From Bombus terrestris (taxonomy: Eukaryota; Arthropoda; Insecta; Hymenoptera; Apidae): a stretch of DNA of 64,000 nucleotides. Both the position numbers and the translations under genes were made by a program. The stretch is from NCBI RefSeq assembly GCF_910591885.1, contig NC_063271.1, positions 13,571,001 to 13,635,000 on the forward strand, written 5' to 3'. The number at the start of each line of letters is the position of its first letter. Position 1 is the first letter of the stretch. Positions 39,301 to 52,599 of this stretch are shown piece by piece. The notes under the pieces were generated by a model. It was not told the origin of the DNA. It was given only the letters and a program-made list of their open reading frames with translations, and searched no databases.

Positions 39301-40580
39301 ATTCAGGCGATAAAACTGTCACCGAGCGTTCGCTACCGATCAGAGTAGCATCGTTTTAAACAAAACCGCGTCGCAGACTGCATAGCGTTTAACTACAAAA
39401 TGAGCGTGGAAACCTCTTCGACAAGAGGTTAGAACCCGTCTAATATTTTACTACGCCACGGAATGACACAGACGTACTTATGTACGGTAGCGCGCACGGG
39501 AGAAAAGGGGTAGCAAAGGGACCAGGTGGTGGGGGGTTTTGTAAGCACGCGCCGTAGCCAATGCCGGTTTAATCAAAGAAACCAACTTAATAATCTCGAA
39601 TGACAATTACGACAGGATTTTACAAACGTTCCTGTTTTATTCACACTTACAAAATTCGTCGATCGATTCAACCTTCAACTTGTCAAAATATTGAACTCAC
39701 ACTGAATGGCGAATTTCTACCAACACGATCTCACGTACGAACTCACTCGCGATGAGGTTCCTCGTTAAAACCATTCGATCCCATCGAACCGATCGAAAGA
39801 AACAGTCACACGGGAGCTCAGTCTGAAATTCCTGCGGGTTATCAAGATTTCGTTGACACTGTAGCCGATGATTTCTCGGCATTCGTCAGCGGTCACTTTT
39901 TCACAGAGCTCTTCCCGGCGAATGGCAGTTCTCGTTTCTGATCAGACCTCCGTGCTACGCACCGCATGGCGTCTGCGTTGAGAATGAACGCGGACATCCG
40001 ATAGATGGGTTAGGTTTCAGCATTTTGCTGCACCATAGAGTGAGACCGAGGGCTGGTTTCTGGGGAGACGCTGTGCAGGGGGCGAGGGGAATTAGGGTTT
40101 ACGAGGGACAGAAAGAAGGCGAAAGAGCGAGCAAGAAGCACGCGAGGGAAACGCGTGTTGTGCAAAGAGGAAGAGGTAGTGGGGATTTTGAGCACGCGCC
40201 GCAGCCCCCTCGTTTCTTCTCCCCCGGAACTGAAAAGGGGGACCGTGTGCGCCATATGCCGGGGGGAGCGCGTGTGCCAGTTGCGTACTTTATGCACGTA
40301 TGGGTCTGTGTCTATGAGACTGTGCGTAAGCGCGCGTCGCGCTCGAGGAATCTATCGGCGAGCAATGAGAACGAAAGCGCGCGCGCCATACATTCATGCC
40401 CGTTGATCCTTGACTATAGCTACTATGGACCCTGTTATTTCGAGAGCTATGCGAAAGTGAATCCGAGGGCACCTACTGTAAAAGAAATGTTCCGGAAATT
40501 TGCGAGGGTGGTTAGACGAATCAGTATAACGAATTTAATACCATCTATGTTGCTCGTCCATGAGGATTTTGAGTAAATGA
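39300..40580. promoter_or_regulatory. Largest CpG-rich island of the window (about 1.3 kb)
   Basis: This is the longest GC/CpG-rich block. It contains GCGCGC runs and long open frames on both strands that have no recognisable domain and mostly no early ATG; open frames are expected when AT-rich stops are scarce. It could be a promoter with a non-coding first exon, on either strand, or a large regulatory element about 1.6-2.9 kb upstream of the achaete-scute start codon. Confidence 0.4.
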
Positions 40581-43120
40581 GTTTACCCAATGTTAACGGT
40601 AATATGTACATATTATTAACTCGATTACATTATTGTATGATATAATTTATTTAAACGAAATTGTTACAGATATGATTACGGTAAAAATATACCATTAATT
40701 TATTTTCTATGATAAAACAGTGAATACATTAAAATAATTGTATGTCTTGAACTCGTAGAGCCTTTTTAAATGGATGTTATGCCTTGGATTACATTAAATT
40801 ATAGACATATTGATGACTTATATAGCATAACATGTAAAAGAATGATTTTAAAATATTTTGAACCTATAAATCTTCTTTATTCAAAACTGGACTATATTTA
40901 TACGATATCAAGTGTTCTTTGAATAATAACATAGAATATTGCCGCTTTTTAGAATTTTCAATCATTTAGGCTTTAGAATGAAATGATGCAATTACTTCAT
41001 ATAATTAAATATATTTCAATAGAATCAGTTACGAAGTAAAAATAAAAATCATTACTTATATCGTGTTCAATAACATTATTGTTTGTATACATGCGTGGCT
41101 TTTTTTAAGCTTTATGGAAATCAGTTTTTTAATTAAATTAGTAGTCTATTAAAAAAATTCTTTGCCTGGGATCTTCTTATTTATTCTAACTCTGTTTTTA
41201 AGTAAGTTTCATTCGGGTGCTAGTATTAAAACTATATTATTCCTCAGTTGTTGGTTTTAAGCAAGTGGATATCTAGATTTAGTCACAAATGAATATTTAA
41301 ATTACGTCCTTAAAGATAGAGCTGACCTTACGTTTTATATATGTACTTACTTTAAAACAGTCTTCACGACAGATAACGCTAACAATTACGTGGAAAGCTT
41401 GTTTAATCAGATGCACATAGATGTATTTCTATTAATATTGTTTCATTTCAAATGTGCATACAAGCATGTTAGAAACAAAAATATAGAATATGTATACGTA
41501 AAATTGAATTTAAAGTACCTTATTTGCACACTATGTAATATCACCGTGTATAAAATAACACCTTCAAATTCCCTTATAATATTTATTATTATAAGACGAT
41601 GCAACTGCAGTCTTACTAATATTTACTGATTTATCTTGCAAAAATCATTATCTACAAAATTACACACTTGGATTAATCACATTGAAAAATATGCTTTGAC
41701 GTAATCTGGTTTTTCTGTTAATCATGGATTATGTAAATCTTCCGAAAAGATATTTAAGCTATGGAAACAGATTTTGTGATCTATGTCTCCGAGTAGTGAA
41801 GCTGACTACACTTAGCCGAGTTTACATATCAAGTTTCTGTCCTCAAAAAGATTTCAGACGAGAGAAAGGATTATTTCGCTGATCCGATTTCCTCCATCCC
41901 TTTGTGTATCAACGTCGGTTGTATATAACGAAATGAAAACAATTTTTCAGTGCATCTGCAGATGGTCGATAGTTTCACAATCAAAACGAACCGAAAGATA
42001 TCTTTGTAGCTTCGCTTACAGATTAAATTCTTTTATTTCCACTGAAACGAATTTAGATATATTTCAAACAATCTTATGTCAGATTATGAAAGCTTCGTAA
42101 TTAAAGGTCCACTGAATGAATTAATTCATTTTTCTGCGCTAAGTGTTGCACGGCGCAAAACAGGAAGAACGACATTCGGTTTGCCACGGAAGTTTCGTGT
42201 TTCGGGGCGGTGCACTCGCGAAGGCCGGTAATGTTCCAAGCTTAAAATAGAATTTCCATTACGATGTTTAAAAGTTTGACCATATTCGAGGAAGTTTGAA
42301 TTTTCCGCGATATCGTGATTTTAACTTAACATAACACATAGTAATAACTAAATAAACGATAAATGATAAATGATACTTATATTGTTATAGTAAAGAAATG
42401 AATTTAATAAAGTACATACGTATGATATATTTAAAGCTAGTAAATTACGCGTATGTATTTATTCTGTGTATATAAGAAACATGTATGTGTGTAGAAGTTA
42501 TATCTTAGTTTATAGTTTTATACTATATAATTTTATGTAATATTAAATATGTAATATTAAATATAATATTATGTTTTTATAATTCACATTTTATAATTCT
42601 TTATAGTATACTCGCTTATTAATATCGTAATCCTATGTTGTGTTTCAATAATGTTAAAGTTTTTTAAACGTAATCTAAAAAATCTCTAAGTAATTAATAA
42701 ATTTTAAATTTAAAATAAATAGTGTGCACAAGTAAAATAGTGAATACAATAGATAATAATATTCGATTATATACAAAAGCACTTTAAATTATTTGTTAGT
42801 ATAATGTCGTCAAGATTATTTATATAACACTGTATTAATATTTAAACGTTATTCAAGAATAATGTCAATATTGTTCAAATAGAACGATAACCATAGCATA
42901 TGCCTTTTTGTACCATAAAAATTGGATTTTGAATTTCGCTAATAAAATTTTGAGTTGAAGCACGCGAAAGATAAATTAGAAGGTAAATTATTTTTCGGTC
43001 ACCATAACGATTGAAACAATTATACACAAGTGACTCTTACACAAGAGTACAGTGTAACGGCATTTCCTACTCGTAAATTGTAATATGAACAAAAAACGAA
43101 ACTCCAAATAAATTTTCTCA
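40581..43120. other. AT-rich spacer
   Basis: No coding sequence is recognised. A moderately balanced patch lies at about 41780-42240 without identifiable motifs. The rest is AT-rich. Confidence 0.55.
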
Positions 43121-43310
43121 CAATTCATCCATGGGTTCGTGATTGTATCGCAGGAACGAAAGGTCCAGAGGGATTTGGCCTAGATCCAGTTTATATTCTG
43201 TATACCTAGGCCTGAGAACGTAGGCCAACCCCGTATAATGGGGGGCACGGTTCAATTTATAGTGTGAAATATACGGACGACGTGCAATCCCTTACGGATC
43301 TCTGATTATA
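43120..43310. promoter_or_regulatory. Short GC-rich block with nested inverted repeats
   Basis: TTGGCCTA at 43175-43182 is the exact reverse complement of TAGGCCAA at 43221-43228, and GGCCT/AGGCC and CCCC/GGGG pairs lie between and just after them. The block could fold as a small structured RNA or be a conserved regulatory element. It does not fit a tRNA. Confidence 0.3.
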
Positions 43311-44199
43311 ATAATAATTTGCGACTGGGTTTAGCATTAGAATTTATGTGTATTCAGCTCGTGTATTTGAAAATAGATCCTTTGTCCCATAGATGAAATT
43401 GAAATAATTATTCCTATGCCAAACTGAGTCTTTTTAATTATAATCTACGATACAGGATATTTCTAGAACACTTCTGATAATGTAAACATATTTAGGAAAG
43501 AAGTTATATGACAAAAACGAAACTTCTTTTGTTTTTATAAAAACTCCACACTAATGTTCTAATTGAAGAGTGATGAACAAAATACTGTAAAACAAAGATA
43601 TTGAAAAACTGAAACCAAAATTGAATTTATTACCATCATTTATTATTAAACTCAATCTGGTTTTAAATCAGTTAAACTCATTCTGTTGTGTATTTTTCTA
43701 GAATTGTATAATTAAATTGCAAGCTTTATATTATACAGAGAAAGATATTCGTCGAATCGGGGCAAAACTTCATTTTCTGTCTAATTCTTAAATCTCAAAG
43801 TAGCCTACCATTTACAGCATAAATGCAACACTCTATTTACAAACGAAATAAAATAATAGTTATTGCCATTCGTATTTAATTTTATTAAAATAAATATGTA
43901 AAATAAAATGTGTTATTAAAATAAAATAAATGTTAAGCAACAATTTATTTTCTTACTGCAACCTAAATTATTAACAACAATTACATATTGTTAATCATGT
44001 TTCTATTAAGGAATCTCTAAAATATAACTTCTCATAGTAAAGTAATCTGAAAGAATGACAAAAGATTGTTATAACTACCACTACAATACATTCTTTTAGA
44101 ATATATTACCATGCCAATTTTGCATTTTGCGGGATGTTACATAATAATACATCTCCCCTGCAAATTTTGTAAAATAGCCAGCAAGTTTCTTTTTTCAAA

Positions 44200-44870
44200 G
44201 CACCCAAAGCACTTAGAGATCTCCGCAGAGATTTGATCTAGATTCTGTATCTAGTCTTATGCCCTGCGAATCTAAACTAGGGAGACTAAATAGATTCCAC
44301 GACGAAAATGGGGAGCTCGGCGAATATATAATACAAAATATATAGACTCGGGTCCAATAGACCCTCACAAGAAAATCTTTAATCTCCGCTCGAGAGAAAC
44401 GAGCGTACGAGAAACGGCGTTGCATCGTTCAAGGATTATGCACACCGACAAATTTTAAAATCCTTAGTTGGCATTGTTAGCTGAACCACAACAGCTTCGT
44501 GGGGCTTCGCGTATACTTTCATGGGAGCTTGGTTGCACCAGGAATGGCATAAACATATAAAGTTATCAAACTCGAAATGGTCAAATAATCGTATCGATAC
44601 TCGTATCGTGTATAATACCGAAATTCCGTAATATATACGTGGTGTGAACGAGATCTTAGCCGTAAAACGCCGATCGGATTCTCGATTTCGTTTGTTTGGA
44701 TACGTAAATCCGGATGATAATAATTTATTGAAAGACCCTTTTTTGCATGACTGCTTGTTGCCTTCTGAGAATCTTTTCTCCATTGCCAGACGTTCGACAT
44801 CTACGGTGGCAAGAATTAGTCGGTTTCTCCTTTAGAAACTTTTCAGTTTGTTTGTTTGGTGTTGGATCTA
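44200..44870. promoter_or_regulatory. Balanced-composition block, candidate regulatory element
   Basis: About 650 bp differ clearly from the AT-rich flanks and contain CG dinucleotides. Open frames on both strands overlap without recognisable content. A conserved non-coding element is likely, by composition only. Confidence 0.28.
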
Positions 44871-45128
44871 CAACTCCGGATCAACATATTATGTAGCTTT
44901 ATTAGTATTGCAGTAGTACGACCTTCGGCACATGTAATTCGCAAATTCCTTGTTGATTCGCTAAGTAAGAAATTTCCATAATCGTTGGGTAGTTTAGGAT
45001 GTTTGACACATTAATCAAAGATGTGATTGAGGCGATTACATAAGCATCAATTACTTGAACAATAACGGCAAGGATATTAGAGATTATAGTATCTGGAATG
45101 TAATTATAGTTGATCTTCGAAATATCAG

Positions 45129-45180
45129 TTGATCGATTACGTTATTACGACATCGATTGATCGATTATCAAATATCGATT
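45129..45180. promoter_or_regulatory. Cluster of repeated TTGATCGATTA motifs
   Basis: The 11-mer TTGATCGATTA occurs at 45129-45139 and 45157-45167, and further ATCGATT cores lie at about 45152 and 45173. Four ATCGATT cores within 50 bases suggest a homotypic transcription-factor site cluster (homeodomain-like or DREF-like core). The factor is unknown. Confidence 0.3.
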
Positions 45181-45199
45181 AACCGAAAAGTTCAAGAAA

Positions 45200-46370
45200 A
45201 TTTCCTGTACCAGAAATTAAAAATCGACAGTGTTGGAACTGCAAGAAATTATTACATTTATTTTTACATGTTTTTGTTTCCGTCCAATATTAACATTTAA
45301 ATAGTGTTTAAAATATGAAAACAAATAGTTTGGTTGTCTGAACAACGTGTATCATAATTATTTCTTATAATCAAGGTTGTATATAGATGAGTGGTATGCC
45401 CCTTCGTTAATGTTAATGAAGTCAACATTCTTCATGTAGGGATCAACTAAAGTTTTTAGAAAAGTAACAGTAAGCGGAAGTAGGAAGATCACTGTTGCGA
45501 CCGTTCATTCATAAATCACTATCGCTACGAACATTAAGATGTTCCGTTAACAAATACCATATGGAAAACGTTTTACATGAATGGATCCAATATGGTCCAG
45601 AAATAATGAATTTTTTCTACAAAGGTGTCACACACACAGTTATACTAACATTTAGAATAAAAATGTTTTATCATTCAAACTGTGTGTATCTATAATGCAA
45701 TTTTCAATTATCATTAAATTTAATTTTTATTGTAATACAATATTATTATAGAAAAGATGGTAGAAACATGATCGATAAGTACGAAATTTGTAATAAAAAT
45801 AAATTTTTTAATTTTATTATACGACAGCTTAATTATATGCAATTTAAGTACACAACAATACAAAAATAGAAATGAACAAACTTCATGTCATAATTTCAAA
45901 TATTGACCCGTTCAAAAGGTTTCTATAACTTTTTTAGGTATTGATGAGGGATACAAAGTGATTTATGTTCTTCGAAATAATAATTTATTGAAACTATTAG
46001 ACCAGTAACAAGAATATACATGAATGGAAGTATTTAAATGTTCGTTGCATAATTAATCAGTAATTAATAAAAAATTTAAGAAATATTGGAAGAAGAAAAA
46101 TTAATTTAAAATGAATCATCACTGATTAAAATTAATGAAATCACTACTACATGAAACTCAATTTCAGTCACTCATAAAATTCAAACACCACTTGCGTATA
46201 CCATGAAATAATCTCATTTAAAATTCCGTCTTTCGTCATTTACATAAAATAAATTTTATCGATGTAACATTGAGGCGGCAATCTTTTAATGCAAACGATA
46301 ATCCTGTAAATATCGGTAAAGTATTTTCAAGATCATTTTGTATAATTGCTAAGGATTGAACGGCTACTTA
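45200..46370. other. AT-rich spacer
   Basis: No coding sequence, repeat or motif set of note was seen. Confidence 0.55.
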
Positions 46371-46770
46371 CCAGTAGCGTAATTTGCGCCTTCTTTACTA
46401 CGAAAATGGTCGCGATGGAAAGCGCCGCGGGAGGCTGAACGATGAAAAAGCCGTAATAACGCAACGAGTAGTTCCAACTAACAACGTGTCAAGCGGCCGA
46501 CGTGAGTAGTCGACAGGGTCCTAGGCACGTATGAGAGGGAAAAAGGGATGGATAAAGTGGGGCAGAAAGGGGGTGGGCCGGTGCGGGCCCTTTGTTAGGA
46601 CGCGTGCCCTTGCACGTGTGCACGGCCAATGCCTACGCACTTCTGTTACGCACTGTGCCATGATGCAGGGGCGGATTTCGAAGCTATAAATTTTCCAAAT
46701 CGCCGCTGCCACCGCTGCGAAACTTCGCTTCTGTACGTGAGCAACAAGTATTTCACGGGTTGGAAAAGCG
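46370..46770. promoter_or_regulatory. CpG-rich island
   Basis: A 400-bp block of high GC includes GGGCCGGTGCGGGCCC and TGCACGTGTGCA with a CACGTG core. Open frames on both strands are unrecognised. It is a candidate promoter or enhancer about 9 kb from the achaete-scute start codon. Confidence 0.33.
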
Positions 46771-49680
46771 GATATCGATTATCTATAAAAATCTTTTTCG
46801 CAAAAATGATTCGGTATAATAAGATGATAAGTTATCCTATGAAAATGAAGTAAAAAATAATACTCATTTTAGTGAAGTAGTAGGACATGCAGGTACAAAT
46901 TAATCTTTTCCAAAAATAGAAAACGAAATGATTTCCTTTAGATTATGTATAACGGTTCACCGACGAAGCTGGATCTTATTTGATCCATATTGTTTGCGTG
47001 ACTAGAAGGTTGATGAGAAAATTGATTCTTTGATGCATAGAAAAAGAAATCTTATATTGGATCAAACGTGATCCGGCATTGGATTTCGTCCAATCACCAA
47101 ACCTTTAATTACCCGACGGTTACCCAACGAATATTATACGATTTTTTTTTAAATAAATTCTTAACTAATCAAAAATGATTCGAATAGCATATCATTTAGT
47201 TATAATAGCATAAATTTCATTTAATTAGAAGATGATACTTATCATTTAATCGAATTTATAGTAGCTATTATTTGCAATTAAACATCTTAATATATTTAGA
47301 TATTCATCTGTTGTCATTATTTCGAAGTTATAGTATTATAATTTTTATAATTTAATTAATAATAGATTTCATTTATCTTGTAAAATATTCATTGTACTAA
47401 TGTAGAATGTCTGTTTTAAAACATACGGATAAATGAATATATTCAAACTATATTTCAAGTTTAAGAGATCAAAGCAAATGCCAGAAAAATCTTATAAAAT
47501 AAAAAGTCTATAATTGAAATTTCTGTTATATCTTTCCCACCGTTAAAAAATTTTACTTTAATAAATCATTTATGTTTTTCATAATTTGAAACAAAATTTT
47601 GTTCGAAAGAAATATATGATAAATTATTTATGAAATCTTCCAATCCAGTATTCCCATAATTTCCTTTTACAAATTCTATGTAGGTATTCTTTTTGTTGTT
47701 TCGGGAAGGAAAAATAGAACGATATCGTTTACAATAGAAAATCTGAGCTGAAAATCAAAGGGAATGGATTAGTTTCGCAGATAGAGGAACGTAAGCTGAG
47801 CAGGGTGATCGTATAATTTTGTGCAATGTGTAAAAGCTATTCAGGGTTCGCAGTTCAAAGGGGAGACTAGAATTACATTTTTCTAGTTGAATAGAACCCA
47901 CCTACGTAGGTACGTAGGACGAATTGCAGGCAATTGTGTGTGAGTACGTTGCGAATCAGGGACGGATTAATGGACACCAGAATGGATTTCAAAAAATCTA
48001 GAACATCTATGTTTCAGACAATGCACTACATACATATTGTAAAAGTAGTAAATAATATAATTAATAAATTTATAAACAATTACATGAAATTCAGTTTGAT
48101 TAAATTTTGTTATAACATATCGCTACAGCTGTAGATAATTATAACATGTAATTATTGTTTCCACCGTCAACTTAGATTATAATTATAATATAATTAAAAA
48201 AATAATAGTAGCTCAAAGACAGTAAATATATACCTGTAATAAATCCAACTGCTATATTGTATAACGATATTATTTGTTTAAAAAACTCTTTTATGAAAAC
48301 TTTATTGTAATAAATGTATATTTAAATTTATATATTTCATAATTTTTATGTTTTTATTAATCAATTCTACTTTCTTCATGATATAAGCTTTCTAAATTAC
48401 ATATATTATCTTCTTATAAGCAATAAAATTTTAAAATATTTTAACTTGGAAAATATAAGCGAACTTATATCACAATATAGTACATGATATCAGCAAGAAG
48501 TTATTTTTATGAACACGTAAGTTATGAAGACGAAAACAGAATTATTGGTTTTGTTTTTTGTCCTTACACTTAGTATTATTGTATTGCAGAAGCTGGTGAA
48601 ATGTGTAGGTATGGCTTTACAGTATATGATAACAAGTATATGATACTTTATTTTAGTATATTAACAAGTATATGATACTTTATTTCAACGAAATAATTGG
48701 TTCGAACAATTTGAACACGCAGAAGTTAAAAATCTGAGACGTTTCCCGTCTCAGAATTTGTTGGACCGCAAAAGGAGCAGAAGAAATTTTCGTTTTTGCT
48801 CGATGCAGTCGGAGCTATACGGTTTAATCCGCACCAACGGATCTAACGCGAGTTTTTTACACCTCCAGCGAAAATACCACCGCGAAGCAGAAGTTGGAGT
48901 TCTACGAAGAGCCATGACGCATGTGCGACAAAATTCTGCAAGGGTACGTGACTAATGATAATAATCAAGAGTTCCAGTCTAAAGTCGCACCACTGGAAAT
49001 CATTCAAGCTACTTTTAATGTAGATCGTTTTCAGTTTCATACGCGGGAATGTTACAAATTTATATAATTGATAATTTATTCTACACACAATTTTTTCCAT
49101 ATAAATGATATTTACAAAGGCAAAATATTTATTTAAAATGAACGCAATAATTACAGCAATGATAATAAGGATCAGTTATTTTATACATAAAAATTTTATT
49201 TTACTCTTTGCTTTAGATATAAAACTTTTGTGAAAGTTGTTGTAATTATTAATGCTTTCATATCTGTTATAATATAAAAATTAGAGATGTTACTACGTGC
49301 TAACTACCTTTTTATTTAACTTTTGTAGGTGATACGATAAATAAATTGTAGTTAAAATCTCGTTTATTTAATGTAATTAAACTTTTAAAATGTCTGCTTG
49401 TGCATGCTTAATCGTTCGCATTTCAAAATGAAATTCAAAGTGTGAATACTTCATCCACATACTTGTATATCTATATACCATATCAATCGTGTTCCTTCTT
49501 TTATACGTATTATACCTTTATATATGTATGAAAATAGACAGTGCATAAATAGATATTACGGAATATAAATTGCAAGACAACTCGACCCGAAGAGAAAAGT
49601 ATATATACATGAAAAAGTTTGTTTCACTACTGGATAACTGAAATATGTACGTCACCTACAAAGTCCGCAGACTTGTGACC
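46771..49680. other. AT-rich spacer with a short tandem duplication
   Basis: A 32-bp unit beginning AACAAGTATATGATACTTTATT is present twice, at 48631 and 48663. A small less AT-rich patch lies at 48740-48960. No gene is recognised. Confidence 0.5.
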
Positions 49681-49689
49681 ACACGCACG

Positions 49690-50400
49690 CGTATTTGTAC
49701 TTTAACGTATATTAAAGGAACGGTATTTCATCCGGTTTATTATCACGAAGGTTTGGGTCAACTGTTATCGAGAATCGCCTAGTGCCGCAGGGTCCACTGA
49801 CGACTTATAACCGCACGGTACAAGAAAGAGAGACTCCCGTATCGATTGGAGTCGCGTGGCCGAAGCGTGGCATATCATCCCTCTTCCTTCAATGGCGTAT
49901 GCTTCGTGCCGCTTGAACAAGAAAGTGAAACAAGGAACGGTCGTCGTGTGTTGTATGTACGAGTAGGATACACGACCAGACGTCGGAGGAAAAGGAGGAG
50001 GGAAAGGGAGAAAGAGAGACAGACGTTTCAGACACGCTTCGTTCGTGTGCCTGAAACGTCTGACGTGAGACCAGCTGCCCTTTGGCGTGCTGTTTCGACC
50101 AAACGGAATCTCGTTTGCTTCACGACAATACGATGATCGTCCTCCTCTTCGGAGAGTTTAAAGGGAACGAGATGTCGAGATCAAGGTGCTGGTCTTGGTC
50201 ATTCAGGAAACATCTGATCAACAATACGCTGTTTTCTGAATTGTTTAAGCGAGAAAGCTGTGTGTAACGTCTCGCTTCACGAAATTGCTACCGTACCGAC
50301 AGATTACGTTCACTTCAATTAACTTTGCGGTTACAGCTCACGGAAGAAACATGCGCCCTCGTTAAGGAGATATGACTGATAATCGAGATAAATGTAAGTT
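49690..50400. promoter_or_regulatory. CpG-rich island with AG-rich tract and long hairpin
   Basis: Balanced composition, a strand-biased GGAGGAAAAGGAGGAGGG-type tract at about 49985-50015, then an exact inverted repeat at 50020-50062 and a CAGCTG E-box at 50072-50077. An open frame in it has no recognisable domain. It looks like a promoter or 5' non-coding exon. Confidence 0.35.
50020..50062. other. Hairpin with 12-bp perfect outer and 5-bp inner stem
   Basis: CAGACGTTTCAG (50020-50031) is the exact reverse complement of CTGAAACGTCTG (50051-50062). Inside, ACACG pairs with CGTGT around the 7-base loop CTTCGTT, with a 2-base bulge. It is too short for a typical microRNA precursor. Confidence 0.6.
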
Positions 50401-50969
50401 GCAGTACGATTAAAGAACATGACTAAAGAACATGATACAACAGTTCCAAGCATTCAGTGTGGATTGGTCGTACGAACGGAGTTGAATTGGACCGAATAAA
50501 ATAGCTGCGAATCTCATAGACAGAAAATACGTCTAATATAAAAATATTACTACATATGTCTTTCCTTCTCTAAACGATGTTTATACATCGTAGATATTTT
50601 TTAAATTTAGGGTTACATTTATATACATTTCTTTACCTTAAGTGCCTAGATGCAATAAACGAAAAACAAATAAATTATTACGTCACGCTTACATTAAAAT
50701 CTCTATTTTATATTATTGGTGTTTGACTAATAACAATGTATTAATTACAAAAGAGAATTTACTTACAAGCAAAATTTTTAAATTAGTGTGCGAGTTAAAA
50801 AATGTAACCCCGTAAAAAAAAAATAAGCACTAAAGCATCGTACGCAAACAATGAAAGAACCAGCTATAAATATGTTCCACCTTACGCAATACTTATTAAC
50901 GTTCGATTTATTTTGCACTGATTTGAAGGCGGTTTACTCATCAGCATCGTCGATAGCGATGTGCACTTT

Positions 50970-51035
50970 CATAGCCGGTGACTTGCAGGTACCTCAGCGC
51001 GATGCAGGTGAGAGCTACTTGCACCTGGATACACC
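50970..51035. promoter_or_regulatory. Close pair of proneural-type E-boxes
   Basis: CAGGTG (within GCAGGTG, 51004-51010) and CACCTG (51022-51027) are 11 bases apart. They follow a related TTGCAGGTACCT. GCAGGTG is the core recognised by Achaete/Scute-Daughterless heterodimers. The small open frame around it (50851-51105) is unrecognised. Confidence 0.3.
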
Positions 51036-51369
51036 GAAATTAACCAATACCGAGCAACAATCGAATCGACGTTCTATCGAAAATGCAATCGGCCAAAAGA
51101 ATTAAATAATTAAATAATCGCGTTTCTTGTCGTAACAGATTTTGTTACTTGACACACGATTTATATAATTCATTTATTAGCACATGATCGAATCAATCCA
51201 AAATAATTAACATAGTTCGCGGCTTTTTCATGTAATGCAGAAAAAATTAGGAGTTACTATCATTTTCCCTTTCAATTTTAATGTTTAAACGCCTTCTGTT
51301 TCACATTATGATCAATATAATGATATAATCTTGTTCCGGTATTATGTGAAATCTGAGTGAGCATAAACT

Positions 51370-51950
51370 AAAAATCACAGAAACCTGAACGGAACCAGCC
51401 TTCCCTGGAGGCGTGTGAAATCCCCAATTTTTCTTCGAACCATGTTTCTTAATTAAGAAAACACCCGTTTCCTAGTGTCCGTGAAGTGGGGAGGCGGGAG
51501 GTTCGCGGCTTCCGACTTCCTCTGCTAGCCGGACAGATAGTCGGTTCCTGGTTTCCAATGAACGGTTCTTTCTTATGGTTTGCGTCCAATATCCATGGAG
51601 CATAACATATGCGGGCAGATGGTTTCTGCCCTCTTCCATTCCCCCCCCCCCTTCCACCAAACCTGGCCACATTCGATTTTGGCCTTTCCTTCTCTCTTAT
51701 TTCTCTTTGCCGCGCTCTTTCTTTCTCTGCTTCCCTCCTCCTGTCTCCCTTCGTTCAATCGTACGCGCAGCGACCCGATCCAAAAAAGCCCGGGGCACCC
51801 TCTACGTAGAGTGCTCTTGCCTGTTGCCCACCCCAAAAATATCCCAAGACTCATCCAACCACCCTGTGCACCCATCAGCCACGTGCACAGTGGTTCTCTC
51901 CTTCGCTGACAACCACTTGTAGAGTCGTAGAGTCGTAGAGTCTCACTTTT
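51370..51950. promoter_or_regulatory. CpG-rich, pyrimidine-rich island with an 11-base C run
   Basis: A strongly pyrimidine-rich plus strand (51620-51760) contains eleven consecutive C at 51641-51651. Long overlapping open frames on both strands are low-complexity and unrecognised. Promoter-like by composition. Confidence 0.3.
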
Positions 51951-52599
51951 TATATATATCTTCGGATATTGCCGCATCTCTGATACTACGTGGATTTCCA
52001 GCAATGCGGTAATTAACATTATCGTATCGTTGACCATTCCAATCATTTTGGTTAACTTTTGTATTTCTATGAAAGTTAAGTGTCGCTATGACGAAACCCA
52101 ATTAGAAAGTGGTTTATTTTTATCAGAAACTTTTAGAATGTTTGGAGACTGTTGCATTAACCTCGCGGTAATTTATACGTATTTGTAATGTATACTTATA
52201 GTAGTATTATATATTTTTGTCGAAGAATATCAAGAAATATTTCAGTACTTGATAGACATAGCGATATTTGTATAGCAATTGAAAGTAAACAATATATAAC
52301 TTAATAGATTCCACTTCTTTCTTAATTGCATTATTTCTAGGATGCAGTAATTCATAGTGCAATAGATGTTTTTATAGAAAAATTCTTTAGTCTAGCTTTG
52401 TAGTCAAATTATATATTAACAAGCTGATAATGTAGTTAACAACATATTTGATTGTCACGTACATTCAATAACATTTTCCTAATGTAACAAACATTGTATC
52501 TATTTCAAATGATATCGATACACCTCGAAGTTTTGAACGTATCTTTGACGAATGGAATTTAAACTTCCAACACACCAACAATTTTACCGACATGAAAAA

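Noticed and set aside
40025..40576. 183-codon plus-strand open frame, the second longest in the window
   Set aside because: It begins at a TTG, has no ATG for roughly its first 75 codons, is low-complexity and basic, and overlaps open frames on the other strand; expected from CpG-rich DNA poor in stops.
48690..48715. TTGGTTCGAACAA as a tRNA T-arm
   Set aside because: It is a self-palindrome and no acceptor, D or anticodon arms can be found around it.
51573..52046. 157-codon minus-strand open frame with overlapping plus-strand frames
   Set aside because: Purine/pyrimidine-biased low-complexity translation with no domain; several mutually overlapping frames in the same island.
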